A stretch of 33,393 nt of DNA. Origin: Sphingomonadales bacterium (GTDB lineage: Bacteria > Pseudomonadota > Alphaproteobacteria > Sphingomonadales > Sphingomonadaceae). Within the stretch, counting starts at the first letter, position 1. The number at the start of each line of letters is the position of its first letter. Where the stretch lies: assembly GCA_027489365.1 (NCBI GenBank), contig JAIXZV010000411.1:1-33393 (forward strand), in the 5' to 3' direction. The translations under genes were made by a program, and so were the position numbers. Below are positions 1 through 7,386 of the stretch, in pieces. Below the pieces are notes generated by a model. That model searched no databases. It had not been told where the DNA came from and was given only the letters and a program-made list of their open reading frames with translations.

Positions 1-20
1 CGGCCGGTCTTCTAACCCCG

Positions 21-97
21 CCGTTCGTTTCGAGCGAAGTCGAGAAACCGGATCGCGCGCAGGTTTCTCGACTTCGCTCGAAACGAACGGTTTTTTT
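21..97. repeat. Palindromic repeat, family A, copy 1, with T-tract
   Basis: Two 29-base arms (21-49 and 62-90) are perfect reverse complements around a 12-base loop, and seven T's follow at 91-97. On the plus strand this would work as an intrinsic terminator for whatever lies upstream of the window. The same arm sequence, slightly diverged, recurs at 29632-29706, so it is a dispersed REP-like element and not just a local terminator. Confidence 0.85.
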
Positions 98-122
98 AGA
101 GCATGTGCGTTATAGCCGCGCC

Positions 123-308
123 ATGCGCTTCCTCATTCTCCTCCTCGCGACCCCCGCGCTTGCCGCGCCGCATTCAGGCGTGCCAAAGATCCGTACCGGC
201 CCCGAACTTTCCGACATCGCCCTGTTCGTGCTGGCGGCGCTCGGCGTGTGGTTCGTGCGGCGCGCGCTGCGGGCGCGATTTACCAAGCGGGATACGCCGA
301 AGGATTGA
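123..308 (+). CDS. Small exported peptide with C-terminal membrane anchor
   Basis: A 61-residue protein of unknown function. Residues 1-15 look like a signal peptide (MRFLILLLATPALAA) with an Ala-x-Ala type end. After a short linker, a Pro-Glu dipeptide is followed by a hydrophobic stretch (about residues 33-45) and an Arg-rich tail. That order loosely resembles a PEP-CTERM sorting signal, but the canonical V-P-E-P is not present (it reads G-P-E). I chose the ATG at 123 because the signal peptide begins there; an in-frame GTG at 105 adds six residues. No clear Shine-Dalgarno is visible. It ends 31 bases before hisE on the same strand and probably shares its transcript. The signal-plus-anchor layout and the absence of a better frame support it as a real gene. 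Confidence 0.6.
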   Translation: MRFLILLLATPALAAPHSGVPKIRTGPELSDIALFVLAALGVWFVRRALRARFTKRDTPKD

Positions 309-339
309 CGCGCGCGGCGCATTGCGCCAGCCGCAAAGC

Positions 340-660
340 ATGGCAGACGACACGCTAGACACGCTCGAAGCGACGATCCGCGCGCGGCGCGGGGCCGATC
401 CAGCGACATCCTACACCGCCAAGCTGTTCGCGCGCGGACGTGGCAAGATCGCGCAGAAGGTCGGCGAGGAAGCGGTCGAGACCGTCATCGCGGCGCTGAC
501 CGAGGACAAAACCGCGCTGATCGGCGAGGCGACCGACCTCGTGTTCCACTTGCTCGTGCTGCTCGCCGAATGCGGCGTCGGCCTCGACGACATCCGCGCC
601 GAAATCGCCCGGCGCGAGGGCGTGTCGGGGATCGATGAGAAGGCCGCGCGCAAAAGCTGA
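340..660 (+). CDS. hisE: Phosphoribosyl-ATP pyrophosphatase HisE
   Basis: This 106-residue enzyme hydrolyses phosphoribosyl-ATP to phosphoribosyl-AMP and pyrophosphate, the second step of histidine biosynthesis, in the cytoplasm. The MazG-like all-helical fold shows in the acidic metal-binding motifs KVGEEAVE (residues 40-47) and EATDLVFH (63-70). The length is typical of a stand-alone HisE not fused to HisI. The frame is open upstream to 103, but the ATG at 340 gives the family's normal N-terminus. A HIT gene follows 10 bases downstream. The other his genes are not in the window and may lie upstream of position 1. Confidence 0.95.
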   Translation: MADDTLDTLEATIRARRGADPATSYTAKLFARGRGKIAQKVGEEAVETVIAALTEDKTALIGEATDLVFHLLVLLAECGVGLDDIRAEIARREGVSGIDEKAARKS

Positions 661-670
661 AGGAGCAATC

Positions 671-1048
671 ATGCCCGTAGACGCCACCCTGCCCTATGAC
701 GACCAGAACATCTTCGCCAAGATCCTGCGCGGCGAAATCCCGGCGACACGGCTGTACGAGGACGACTTCGCGCTCGCCTTTCCCGACATCAACCCGCAGG
801 CGCCGAAGCACATCCTCGTGATCCCGAAGGGCGCTTACGTGTCGTGGGACGATTTCAGCGCGCGCGCTTCGGAGGCTGAGATCGCAGGGTTCGTCCGCGC
901 CGTCGGCAAGGTAGCGCGCGAAGCCGGGCTGGTGGAAAGCGGATACCGCCTGCTCGCCAATACCGGCCCCGATTCGCATCAGGAAGTGCCGCATCTGCAC
1001 GTCCACATCCTGGCGGGACGCAAGCTCGGGCCGATGCTGGCGCGCTAA
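671..1048 (+). CDS. HIT-family nucleotide-binding hydrolase
   Basis: A 125-residue histidine-triad protein. The catalytic motif HLHVH is at residues 108-112, preceded by the conserved QEVPH and followed by ILAGR, and the N-terminal IFAKILRGEIPA is typical of the Hint/HinT branch. Family members hydrolyse nucleoside phosphoramidates and related purine nucleotides; the physiological substrate cannot be read from sequence. The ATG at 671 has an AGGAG six bases upstream (661-665), only just past the hisE stop codon, so the two genes are probably one transcript and may be translationally coupled. Confidence 0.93.
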   Translation: MPVDATLPYDDQNIFAKILRGEIPATRLYEDDFALAFPDINPQAPKHILVIPKGAYVSWDDFSARASEAEIAGFVRAVGKVAREAGLVESGYRLLANTGPDSHQEVPHLHVHILAGRKLGPMLAR

Positions 1049-1132
1049 GACGCTTGCACACGGTGGATTTGCGGTTAGGTTTCGCGTCTGCACAAATTTC
1101 GTCGGCAACGACCGACCAAGGGGACTTTTCGA

Positions 1133-2710
1133 ATGGCGACACAGCCCACCACGGGTATTCTGAAACGCATGTTGCTCCGAAAGACGGTGGAGCAAGTGCA
1201 ACGCGAGACCCAGACGAGCCAGTTGAAGCGCACGCTCGGGCCGTGGAACCTCGTCTTCCTCGGCATCGGCTGCATCATTGGCGCGGGCATCTTCGTACGT
1301 ACCGGCAATGCCGCCGCACTTCATGCCGGACCCGCCGTGCTGATCTCGTTCCTGATCGCCGGTTTCGTCTGCGCGCTCGCGGGTCTGTGCTATGCCGAAT
1401 TGTCCTCGACCCTGCCCGTTTCGGGATCGGCCTATACCTATAGCTACACCACGATCGGCGAATTCGCGGCGTGGATCATGGGCGCGCTGCTGCTGCTCGA
1501 ATATGGCCTCGCCGCCTCGGTCGTCGCGGTCGGCTGGGCCGGCTATGTCGTCAGTTTGCTCGGCGATTTCGGCCTGGTCATTCCGGTCGAGCTGACCGGC
1601 CCGACCGGACACGTGATCAAGCACGCGGTCGGGGGCGAATTGGTACCCGTGCTCGTCAACGGCGCCCCGATCACCTATCTGTTCAACCTGCCCGCCTTCC
1701 TGATCTGTGCGGCGATGACGGCTTTGCTGATCATCGGTGTGTCGGAGAGCGCCAAGGTCAATAACGTGATCGTCGCGGTCAAGCTGACCGTGATCATCGC
1801 CTTCATCGTCATCTGCGGTGCCTATGTCATCGCGCATTTCGGCACGCTCAAGGCGAACTGGTCGCCCTTCATCCCGCCCGCAAGCGGCGACAAAGGCGAG
1901 TTCGGCTGGGGCGGCATCCTGCGCGCCGCATCGATCGTGTTCTTCGCCTATATCGGGTTCGAAGCGGTTTCAACCGCAGGGCAGGAAGCCAAGAACCCCG
2001 CCAAGGACATGCCGATCGGCTTGCTCGGTTCGCTGTTCGTCTGCACCGCGATCTATATCCTCGTGTCGATCGTGATGACGCTGATCGTCAACTACAAGAC
2101 GCTCGACGTGCCGGATCCCGTCGCGGTCGCCGTCGATGCGCTCGGCCCGCAATGGGCATGGTTCGCCAAGCTGGTGAAGGCGGGCGCGATCGTCGGGCTG
2201 ACGTCCGTGGTCCTCGTTTTGATGTACGGCCAAACGCGCATTTTCTACACGATGGCGCGCGATGGCCTGCTGCCGCGCATCTTCGCCACGGTCCACGCCA
2301 AGTTCAAGACGCCGTGGGTCAACACCATGCTGGTCGGTCTCATCACCGGCGTCGCGGCGGCATTCTTCGACATCAACACGCTGGGCGACATGACCTCGGT
2401 CGGAACGCTTGCGGCCTTTGCGATCGTCTGCCTGTCGGTGATCTGGCTGCGCCGCACCCACCCGGAAATCCCGCGCGGCTTCCGCGTGCCGCTCTATCCG
2501 TTGGTGCCGGCTTTCGGGATCGTCGCGTGCATCGCGCTGATCTTTACGGTCGAGACGCGCGTGCTGATCTTCTTCGCCTGGTACACGCTGGGGGCGATCA
2601 TCCTCTATTTCGTCTACGGGATGCACAACAGCCGCCTCGCCAAGGGTCTGGACGAGATGGATCAACCCGACATGGGCGAATATGTCGCACCGGTGGGCGT
2701 GCAGCCCTGA
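1133..2710 (+). CDS. APC-family amino acid permease (cationic amino acid transporter-like)
   Basis: A 525-residue integral membrane protein with about 12 hydrophobic segments, belonging to the amino acid-polyamine-organocation superfamily. The first membrane helix carries the hallmark GIGCIIGAGIFVRTG, where unwound glycine-rich backbone binds the substrate's amino and carboxyl groups. The long N-terminal cytoplasmic segment before LGPWNLVFLG and the C-terminal pattern resemble the CAT/YfnA group, which usually imports basic or neutral amino acids by proton coupling; the substrate here is inferred only at family level. The ATG has AAGGGG upstream (about 1118-1123). There are 84 bases between the HIT gene and this start, so it may have its own promoter. 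A strong terminator follows 22 bases after the stop. Confidence 0.92.
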   Translation: MATQPTTGILKRMLLRKTVEQVQRETQTSQLKRTLGPWNLVFLGIGCIIGAGIFVRTGNAAALHAGPAVLISFLIAGFVCALAGLCYAELSSTLPVSGSAYTYSYTTIGEFAAWIMGALLLLEYGLAASVVAVGWAGYVVSLLGDFGLVIPVELTGPTGHVIKHAVGGELVPVLVNGAPITYLFNLPAFLICAAMTALLIIGVSESAKVNNVIVAVKLTVIIAFIVICGAYVIAHFGTLKANWSPFIPPASGDKGEFGWGGILRAASIVFFAYIGFEAVSTAGQEAKNPAKDMPIGLLGSLFVCTAIYILVSIVMTLIVNYKTLDVPDPVAVAVDALGPQWAWFAKLVKAGAIVGLTSVVLVLMYGQTRIFYTMARDGLLPRIFATVHAKFKTPWVNTMLVGLITGVAAAFFDINTLGDMTSVGTLAAFAIVCLSVIWLRRTHPEIPRGFRVPLYPLVPAFGIVACIALIFTVETRVLIFFAWYTLGAIILYFVYGMHNSRLAKGLDEMDQPDMGEYVAPVGVQP

Positions 2711-2732
2711 GCCTCTGACGATCGCTGACACG

Positions 2733-2766
2733 AAAAAGGCCGGGGATCGCTCCCCGGCCTTTTTTT
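2733..2766 (+). terminator. Intrinsic terminator after the permease gene
   Basis: A perfect 14-base stem (2733-2746 with 2751-2764) closes on the tetraloop TCGC. The stem is GC-rich at the loop end and runs into seven T's (2760-2766). The A-tract on the left arm means it could also work on the minus strand, stopping the sugar kinase transcript that converges from the right. Confidence 0.93.
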
Positions 2767-2781
2767 GTCCGCCGTCTAAGC

Positions 2782-2858
2782 GTGCTCCGGCGAAGGCCGG
2801 AGCGTTGGGTTAACAAGGGCAGCGCTAGTGGCCAGGGCTCCGGCCTTCGCCGGAGCAC
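2782..2858. repeat. Inverted repeat, family B
   Basis: Arms 2782-2803 and 2837-2858 are perfect 22-base reverse complements separated by 33 bases. Each arm is itself close to palindromic (CTCCGGC...GCCGGAG), so the element can fold as one long hairpin or as two small ones. It fills the space between two convergent genes and looks like a dispersed REP-type element. Confidence 0.8.
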
Positions 2859-2876
2859 AGCTATCCCCAGTCAGCC

Positions 2877-3875
2877 TCAGCCGAGCTTGCTTGCCACCAG
2901 CGCCTTCAAATCGACCTGCGCGCGCGCGCCGTAGTGCGAGATGATTTCCGCCGCGCAGACCGCACCCATCTTGAGCGAGTCGGCGATGCTCTTGCCCTGC
3001 GCCTGACCGTGCAGGAAGCCGGCCGCGAACAAATCGCCCGCGCCCGTGGTATCGACCACGCGCTCGATCGGCTCGGCCGCCACCGTCACCGTCTGGCCGC
3101 CGGACACGGCGATCGCACCCTTTTCGCTGCGCGTGACCACCAGCATCGGCACTTGGGTCGCGGCTTCGGCGACCGCGGCGTCGAAATCGTCGGTGCCCAT
3201 CAGCGCGGTTATCTCGGCTTCATTGGCAAACATGATGTCGAGCAGCCCGTCGGCCATCAGCTTGCGGAAATCGCCGCCGTGGCGCGAGATGCAGAAAACG
3301 TCGCTCAGCGTGAAGGCGACCTTGCGGCCTGCTTTCCGCGCAACCTCGATCGCCGCGCGCATCGCCTGGCGCGGTTCTTCCGGGTCCCACAGATAGCCTT
3401 CGAGATAGAGGATCGCGGCGTTGGCGATCAGATCGCGGTCGAGCGCTGCCTCGGGCAGGAATTGCGAGGCGCCGAGGAAGGTGTTCATCGTGCGCTGCCC
3501 ATCGGGCGTCACGAAGATCAGGCAGCGCGCGGTGGTCGGCGCGCCGTCACGCGCGGCGGTGGTGAAATCGATCCCGACCGCGCGAATGTCGTGCGCGAAG
3601 ATGTCGCCCAGTTCGTCCGACGCGACCTGACCGATGAAACCGCACTTGCCGCCGAGTGCTGCGATGCCGGCGACGGTGTTGGCGGCCGATCCGCCGCTCG
3701 CCTCGATCCCCGGGCCCATCTTGGCATAGAGCGCATCCGCCTCTTCGGGCGAGAACATGAGCTGCATCGAGCCCTTGTTCATCCCCGCTTCGGCGAGGAA
3801 GGCATCGTCGGACTGCGACAGGACATCGACGATCGCATTGCCGATCGCGACGACGTCATAGGTGGGCTGGGTCAC
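2877..3875 (-). CDS. PfkB-family carbohydrate kinase, adenosine kinase-like
   Basis: A 332-residue cytoplasmic kinase of the ribokinase/PfkB family. The glycine-rich substrate motif GGSAANTVAG lies at residues 61-70. The C-terminal signature DTTGAGD (275-281) holds the anion-hole glycines and the catalytic Asp281. The overall pattern is what alphaproteobacterial genomes usually label adenosine kinase, but ribose, fructose or another nucleoside cannot be excluded. I start it at the GTG 3875, preceded by GGAG at a good distance; the frame stays open 40 more codons upstream through repeat family C, which is not protein-like. It is divergent from the EI24 gene and convergent with the permease. 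Confidence 0.9.
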   Translation of the reverse strand: MTQPTYDVVAIGNAIVDVLSQSDDAFLAEAGMNKGSMQLMFSPEEADALYAKMGPGIEASGGSAANTVAGIAALGGKCGFIGQVASDELGDIFAHDIRAVGIDFTTAARDGAPTTARCLIFVTPDGQRTMNTFLGASQFLPEAALDRDLIANAAILYLEGYLWDPEEPRQAMRAAIEVARKAGRKVAFTLSDVFCISRHGGDFRKLMADGLLDIMFANEAEITALMGTDDFDAAVAEAATQVPMLVVTRSEKGAIAVSGGQTVTVAAEPIERVVDTTGAGDLFAAGFLHGQAQGKSIADSLKMGAVCAAEIISHYGARAQVDLKALVASKLG

Positions 3876-3950
3876 GGGTGGGTCTCCGGTGGGAAGTGTT
3901 GCCGGGGGCCGTACCGGGGTGGTGGGTCGCGTGCAACCTTCCGCCATTTC

Positions 3951-4056
3951 GTCACCCCGGCCTCGTGCCGGGGTCCACTGGGCGGCAGGCGGCATGCTTG
4001 CACCTTCGGGGGTATAGTTCGCGGCACGGTGGGCCCCGGCACAAGGCCGGGGTGAC
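3951..4056. repeat. Inverted repeat, family C
   Basis: Arms 3951-3978 and 4029-4056 are 28 bases each and match as reverse complements with two mismatches, separated by 50 bases. Each arm contains its own palindrome (CCCCGGC...GCCGGGG) ending in GTGAC/GTCAC. It lies between divergent genes, upstream of both, so it sits in their promoter region. Confidence 0.8.
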
Positions 4057-4086
4057 GGGAGAATTGCGGGTCGCTAAGGCCGCCCC

Positions 4087-4767
4087 ATGCTCAGCGCTTT
4101 CCTCCTCTCGCTCGGCCAACTCGGCGATCGCAAGATCGTGGCGGTGTTCCTGAAATCCTTCGCGCTGACGGTGCTGCTGATCGCGCTGTTCGGCGCGGGG
4201 CTGTGGTACGCCGCGCAGCGCGGGGTCGAAGCGCTGGGGTGGAGTACCGATCTCGGCGTGCTGGCGGGGACGGTCGCGCTGCTGATCGCGTTCGGGCTCG
4301 GCTGGCTGCTGTTCCGCGCGGTCGCGGTGGCGGTGATGGGGGTGTTTGCCGACGAAGTGGTGATCGCGGTCGAGCGCCAGCATTACCCCGCGGCGCTGGC
4401 GCGCGCGCGCGACGTGTCGATCGCGCGCGGGATCAGCCTTGGCTTGCGCTCTGCGGGGCGGGCGATCCTGATCAACCTCGCGCTCGCCCCGTTTTACATC
4501 ATGCTGCTGGTGACAGGGGTCGGCACGGCGCTCCTGTTCTTCCTGGTCAATGGCTGGCTGCTCGGCAATGATTTCGGGCAGATGGTCGCGGCGCGGCACA
4601 TGGATGAATCGACGATGCGAGACTGGCGCAAGACCGGCGCGGTCGATCGCTTCGCGCTGGGGGTTGCGGGGACGGCGCTGTTCATGGTTCCGATCCTCAA
4701 CCTGTTCGCGCCGATCATCGGCGCGGCGATGGCGACGCATCTGTTTCACAAGGGGCGCACGGCATGA
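4087..4767 (+). CDS. EI24 domain (CysZ-like) membrane protein
   Basis: A 226-residue polytopic membrane protein with several hydrophobic segments (roughly residues 20-45, 53-80, 130-160 and 190-215). The layout and the central hydrophobic blocks match the EI24/CysZ family. Enteric CysZ is a sulfate permease, but no cysteine-pathway gene is next to this one, so sulfate transport is only a family-level guess. The start is the first ATG after repeat family C. Its last four bases overlap the start of the following lipoprotein gene (ATGA), indicating translational coupling. Confidence 0.8.
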   Translation: MLSAFLLSLGQLGDRKIVAVFLKSFALTVLLIALFGAGLWYAAQRGVEALGWSTDLGVLAGTVALLIAFGLGWLLFRAVAVAVMGVFADEVVIAVERQHYPAALARARDVSIARGISLGLRSAGRAILINLALAPFYIMLLVTGVGTALLFFLVNGWLLGNDFGQMVAARHMDESTMRDWRKTGAVDRFALGVAGTALFMVPILNLFAPIIGAAMATHLFHKGRTA

Positions 4768-5129
4768 AGATTTTCGGTGCGATGCTGGTCGGGCTGGCGC
4801 TGGCAGGGTGCGCGGAAAGCACTGCGCGGCCGACGACGGTACGCCCGCCGCTGATCCCGATCCCGACGGGCACGGCGGGGCTGGGCCAGGTGATCGGCGC
4901 GAGCTCCGCCGCGCTGACGGCGATGTTCGGCGCGCCCACGGCGGATGTGCGCGAGGGCAATGCGCGAAAGCTCCAGTTCGGCAACGCGACCTGCGTGCTC
5001 GATGCGTATCTCTATCCCAAGGGCAAAGCCGAGCCGGTCGTCACCTATCTCGACGCGCGGCAGACCGACGGCTCCCCGATCGACCGCGCGAGCTGCGTGG
5101 GGGCGTTGCAGGCGGGGCGGCGGAAGTAG
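4764..5129 (+). CDS. Small lipoprotein of unknown function
   Basis: A 121-residue secreted lipoprotein. Residues 1-16 are a short lipoprotein signal with lipobox LALAGC and lipidation at Cys16. After a Pro-rich linker comes a small domain with a Phe-Gly-Ala-Pro-Thr segment (MFGAPTADVREGNARKLQF) like the SmpA/BamE-type small lipoproteins, which begin in a similar way; the resemblance is weak. Two later cysteines (in NATCVLD and RASCVG) could form a disulfide in the periplasm. The ATG overlaps the stop of the EI24 gene, so the two are co-translated. Confidence 0.8.
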   Translation: MKIFGAMLVGLALAGCAESTARPTTVRPPLIPIPTGTAGLGQVIGASSAALTAMFGAPTADVREGNARKLQFGNATCVLDAYLYPKGKAEPVVTYLDARQTDGSPIDRASCVGALQAGRRK

Positions 5130-5137
5130 AAGGGTTT

Positions 5138-5346
5138 GGGTTCGCGCAGAGGCGCAGAGGCGCGGAGAAAATAGTTCTCACACAAAGACGCAAAGGCACG
5201 AAGAAGGCAGAAATGGCCCGCGTAGCGGCCTGGCAGATCACGATTTTATCGTGAACCTTAAACCAAGTCTCTTCGTGCCTTTGCGTCTTTGTGTGAGATC
5301 ATCTCTGCCCTTCTCTCTCGGCGCCTCTGCGCCTCTGCGCGAACCC
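5138..5346. repeat. Nested double inverted repeat, family D
   Basis: Two perfect inverted repeats are nested. The outer arms are 5138-5163 and 5321-5346 (26 bases, made of GCAGAGGC steps). The inner arms are 5176-5203 and 5271-5298 (28 bases). A small hairpin sits at the centre (5238-5244 with 5248-5254, loop TTT). The whole 209-base unit lies between the convergent lipoprotein and queG genes. It has no coding frame and would form a long cruciform or a stable RNA hairpin, so it may also act as a bidirectional terminator. It could be a small non-autonomous mobile element; no flanking duplication is evident to me. Confidence 0.85.
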
Positions 5347-5351
5347 ATCTT

Positions 5352-6432
5352 TTACCCGACCAACCGCGCCAGCGCCCAGTTGGCTGCCTCCGCAACAACA
5401 GGATCGGGATCAGCAAGGAGAAGCGTTACGGCCTCCAGCAACCCCGCATCCCCGCTATTGCCCGCCGCGATCAGGCAGTTGCGGATCATGCGGTTGCGCC
5501 CGATGCGCTTGATCGGGGAGCCGGCGAAGACCTGACGAAAGCCCGCATCATCCAGCGCGAGCAGATCGGCGAGCGCCGGTGCAGCAAGTTCTGCGCGCGG
5601 CAGGAAGGCACGGTTGGCGTGCGCGGTCGCGGCGAACTTGTTCCACGGGCACACCGCCAGGCAATCGTCGCAGCCATAGATGCGGTTGCCGATCGCCGCG
5701 CGGAATTCGAGCGGAATGGGGCCGGCATGTTCGATCGTGAGATAGGAGATGCAGCGTCGCGCATCGAGGCGATAGGGGGACGGGAAAGCGTCGGTCGGGC
5801 ACGCAGTCTGGCACGCGGTGCAGGTGCCGCAATGGTCGTTGGCGGCATTTCCCCCCTCCCGCTCGCGGGAGGGGAGAAGTTTGGGCAACCTCCAAGGTCG
5901 TATAAATCGCCCCCAGAAACAGCCATGAGCCATGCTCGCGGCTCACCAGGTTGGTGTGCTTGCCCTGCCACCCCAGCCCCGCCGCCTCCGCGAGCGGTTT
6001 TTCCATCACCGGCGCGGTATCGACGAACACCTTGAGGTCGGTCCCCGGCACCTCCGTCACCAGCCAGCGCGCGAGCGCTTTCAGCGCGCGTTTGACCACG
6101 TCGTGATAATCGCCGCCCTGCGCATAGACCGAGATGCGCCCCACGCCGCCCTCCCCGGCCAGCGCGAGCGGATCGGCGGCGGGCGCGTAGCTCATGCCCA
6201 AAGCGATCACGCTCTTCACCTCGGGCCACAGCGCGGCGGGGGATTCGCGCTGACCGGCACGCTCGGCCATCCAGATCATGTCGCCATGCAGCCCCTCGGC
6301 GAGCCATTGGTGTAGGCGCTCGGCCGTGCGCGGCGCGGCGTCGGCGCGCGTGACGCCGCAGGCCGCGAACCCCAATTCGGTCGCTTTTGCCGCAAGGCGC
6401 GTCTGGAGTGACTTGTCGAACTGCACCACCAC
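5352..6432 (-). pseudogene. queG: Epoxyqueuosine reductase QueG, frameshifted
   Basis: QueG reduces epoxyqueuosine to queuosine in tRNA wobble position 34, using cobalamin and two [4Fe-4S] clusters. The N-terminal part, read from the GTG at 6432, contains FAACGVTRAD, WMAERAG, ALGMSYAP and [17 protein letters not shown]. It is normal up to TTLEV, just before the ferredoxin-like domain. Both Fe-S motifs ([12 protein letters not shown] and [10 protein letters not shown]) and the C-terminal HEAT-like tail then continue one base out of frame, to 5352. The shift falls at a six-G run (plus-strand C's 5851-5856) next to a palindromic insert. With five G's the frame is restored, leaving about ten extra residues in the interdomain linker. 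Unrepaired, the product keeps the wrong frame to 5548 and lacks both clusters. Three tandem GTGs (6432-6424) make the exact start uncertain. It may be a sequencing error or a real lesion. Confidence 0.88.
5853..5874. repeat. Small palindromic REP-like insert inside queG, family E
   Basis: Ten-base arms CCCCTCCCGC (5853-5862) and GCGGGAGGGG (5865-5874) flank a two-base loop. The element occupies the linker between the catalytic and Fe-S parts of queG. Family members have no such Ser/Pro/Gly-rich stretch there, so it looks inserted. The C-run at its left edge is where the frame is lost. Confidence 0.75.
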
Positions 6433-6453
6433 CCGCTACCACGAGTGCAACCG

Positions 6454-7386
6454 ATGGGGGAATTCGTGTTGCGCAACGATCTGGCGGTTTCCGCCACGGG
6501 ACTCATCAAGAATTTCGGCGGTAAGCGCGTCGTCGACGGGGTCGACATCGCGGTGCCGAAGGGCGCGATCTACGGCGTGCTCGGGCCGAACGGTGCGGGC
6601 AAGACGACGACACTGCGCATGTTGCTCGGCATCATCGAACCCGATGGCGGCACGCGTACGCTGCTGGGCCATGATCGCCCGCGCGACGCGAGCGACCGGG
6701 TCGGCTATCTGCCCGAGGAACGCGGCCTCTATCCGGCGATGCGCGCGAAGGATGCGATTGCCTTCATGGGGGCCTTGCGCGGGCTCGACCTCATGACCGG
6801 GCGCAAGCGCGCGGTGGCGTTGCTCGAGGCGGCGGGGTTGGGCCATGCGGTCGACACCAAGATCCGCAAGCTCTCCAAGGGCATGGCGCAGCTAGTGCAA
6901 TTGCTCGGATCGGTGGTGCATCAGCCCGATCTGCTGGTGCTCGACGAGCCGTTTTCGGGGCTCGACCCGGTCAATCAGGAACGCTTGGAAGCGCTGATCC
7001 TCGCCGAGCGCGACCGGGGGGCGACCGTCTTGTTCTCGACCCACGTCATGGCGCACGCCGAACGGCTGTGCGACCGGCTCGCGATCATCGCGGGCGGCAA
7101 GCGGCGGTTCGAGGGCACCGTTGCCGATGCGCGCGGGATGCTGCCGATGCGCGCGCATTATGTGCCGGTGCGCGACGATCCTGGGGTCGCCGCGTTCCTT
7201 CCCGCCGATGCGCGGCATGACGAGCATGGCTGGAATTTCGAAGTGCCCGAAGGCGGGGTCGAGCAGGCGCTCAGCCGCCTGATTGGCGCGGGCCACGGCA
7301 TCGCAGGGCTATCGATCGAACGCCCCGGCTTGCATGACGCCTTCGTGCGGATCGTCGGCAAGGCCGCCCTGGAGCAAGCGCAATGA
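6454..7386 (+). CDS. ABC transporter ATP-binding protein (exporter, NatA-like)
   Basis: A 310-residue ATPase that powers the permease encoded next to it. In order: Walker A GPNGAGKTT (about residues 44-52), signature LSKGM (about 135), Walker B LLVLDEP with the catalytic Glu, and the H-loop in FSTHVM. A C-terminal extension of about 90 residues after the nucleotide-binding domain is of the DUF4162 kind found on ABC-2 exporter ATPases such as NatA. The start is uncertain: ATG 6454 is used here, GTG 6445 and GTG 6466 are alternatives, and none has a strong Shine-Dalgarno. The divergent queG starts only about 20 bases away. Confidence 0.9.
   Translation: MGEFVLRNDLAVSATGLIKNFGGKRVVDGVDIAVPKGAIYGVLGPNGAGKTTTLRMLLGIIEPDGGTRTLLGHDRPRDASDRVGYLPEERGLYPAMRAKDAIAFMGALRGLDLMTGRKRAVALLEAAGLGHAVDTKIRKLSKGMAQLVQLLGSVVHQPDLLVLDEPFSGLDPVNQERLEALILAERDRGATVLFSTHVMAHAERLCDRLAIIAGGKRRFEGTVADARGMLPMRAHYVPVRDDPGVAAFLPADARHDEHGWNFEVPEGGVEQALSRLIGAGHGIAGLSIERPGLHDAFVRIVGKAALEQAQ

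Noticed and set aside
485..1837. A 450-codon open frame on the minus strand across hisE, the HIT gene and the permease
   Set aside because: It runs antisense through three recognised genes, and the composition is low-complexity His/Arg/Asp as expected for a GC-rich shadow.
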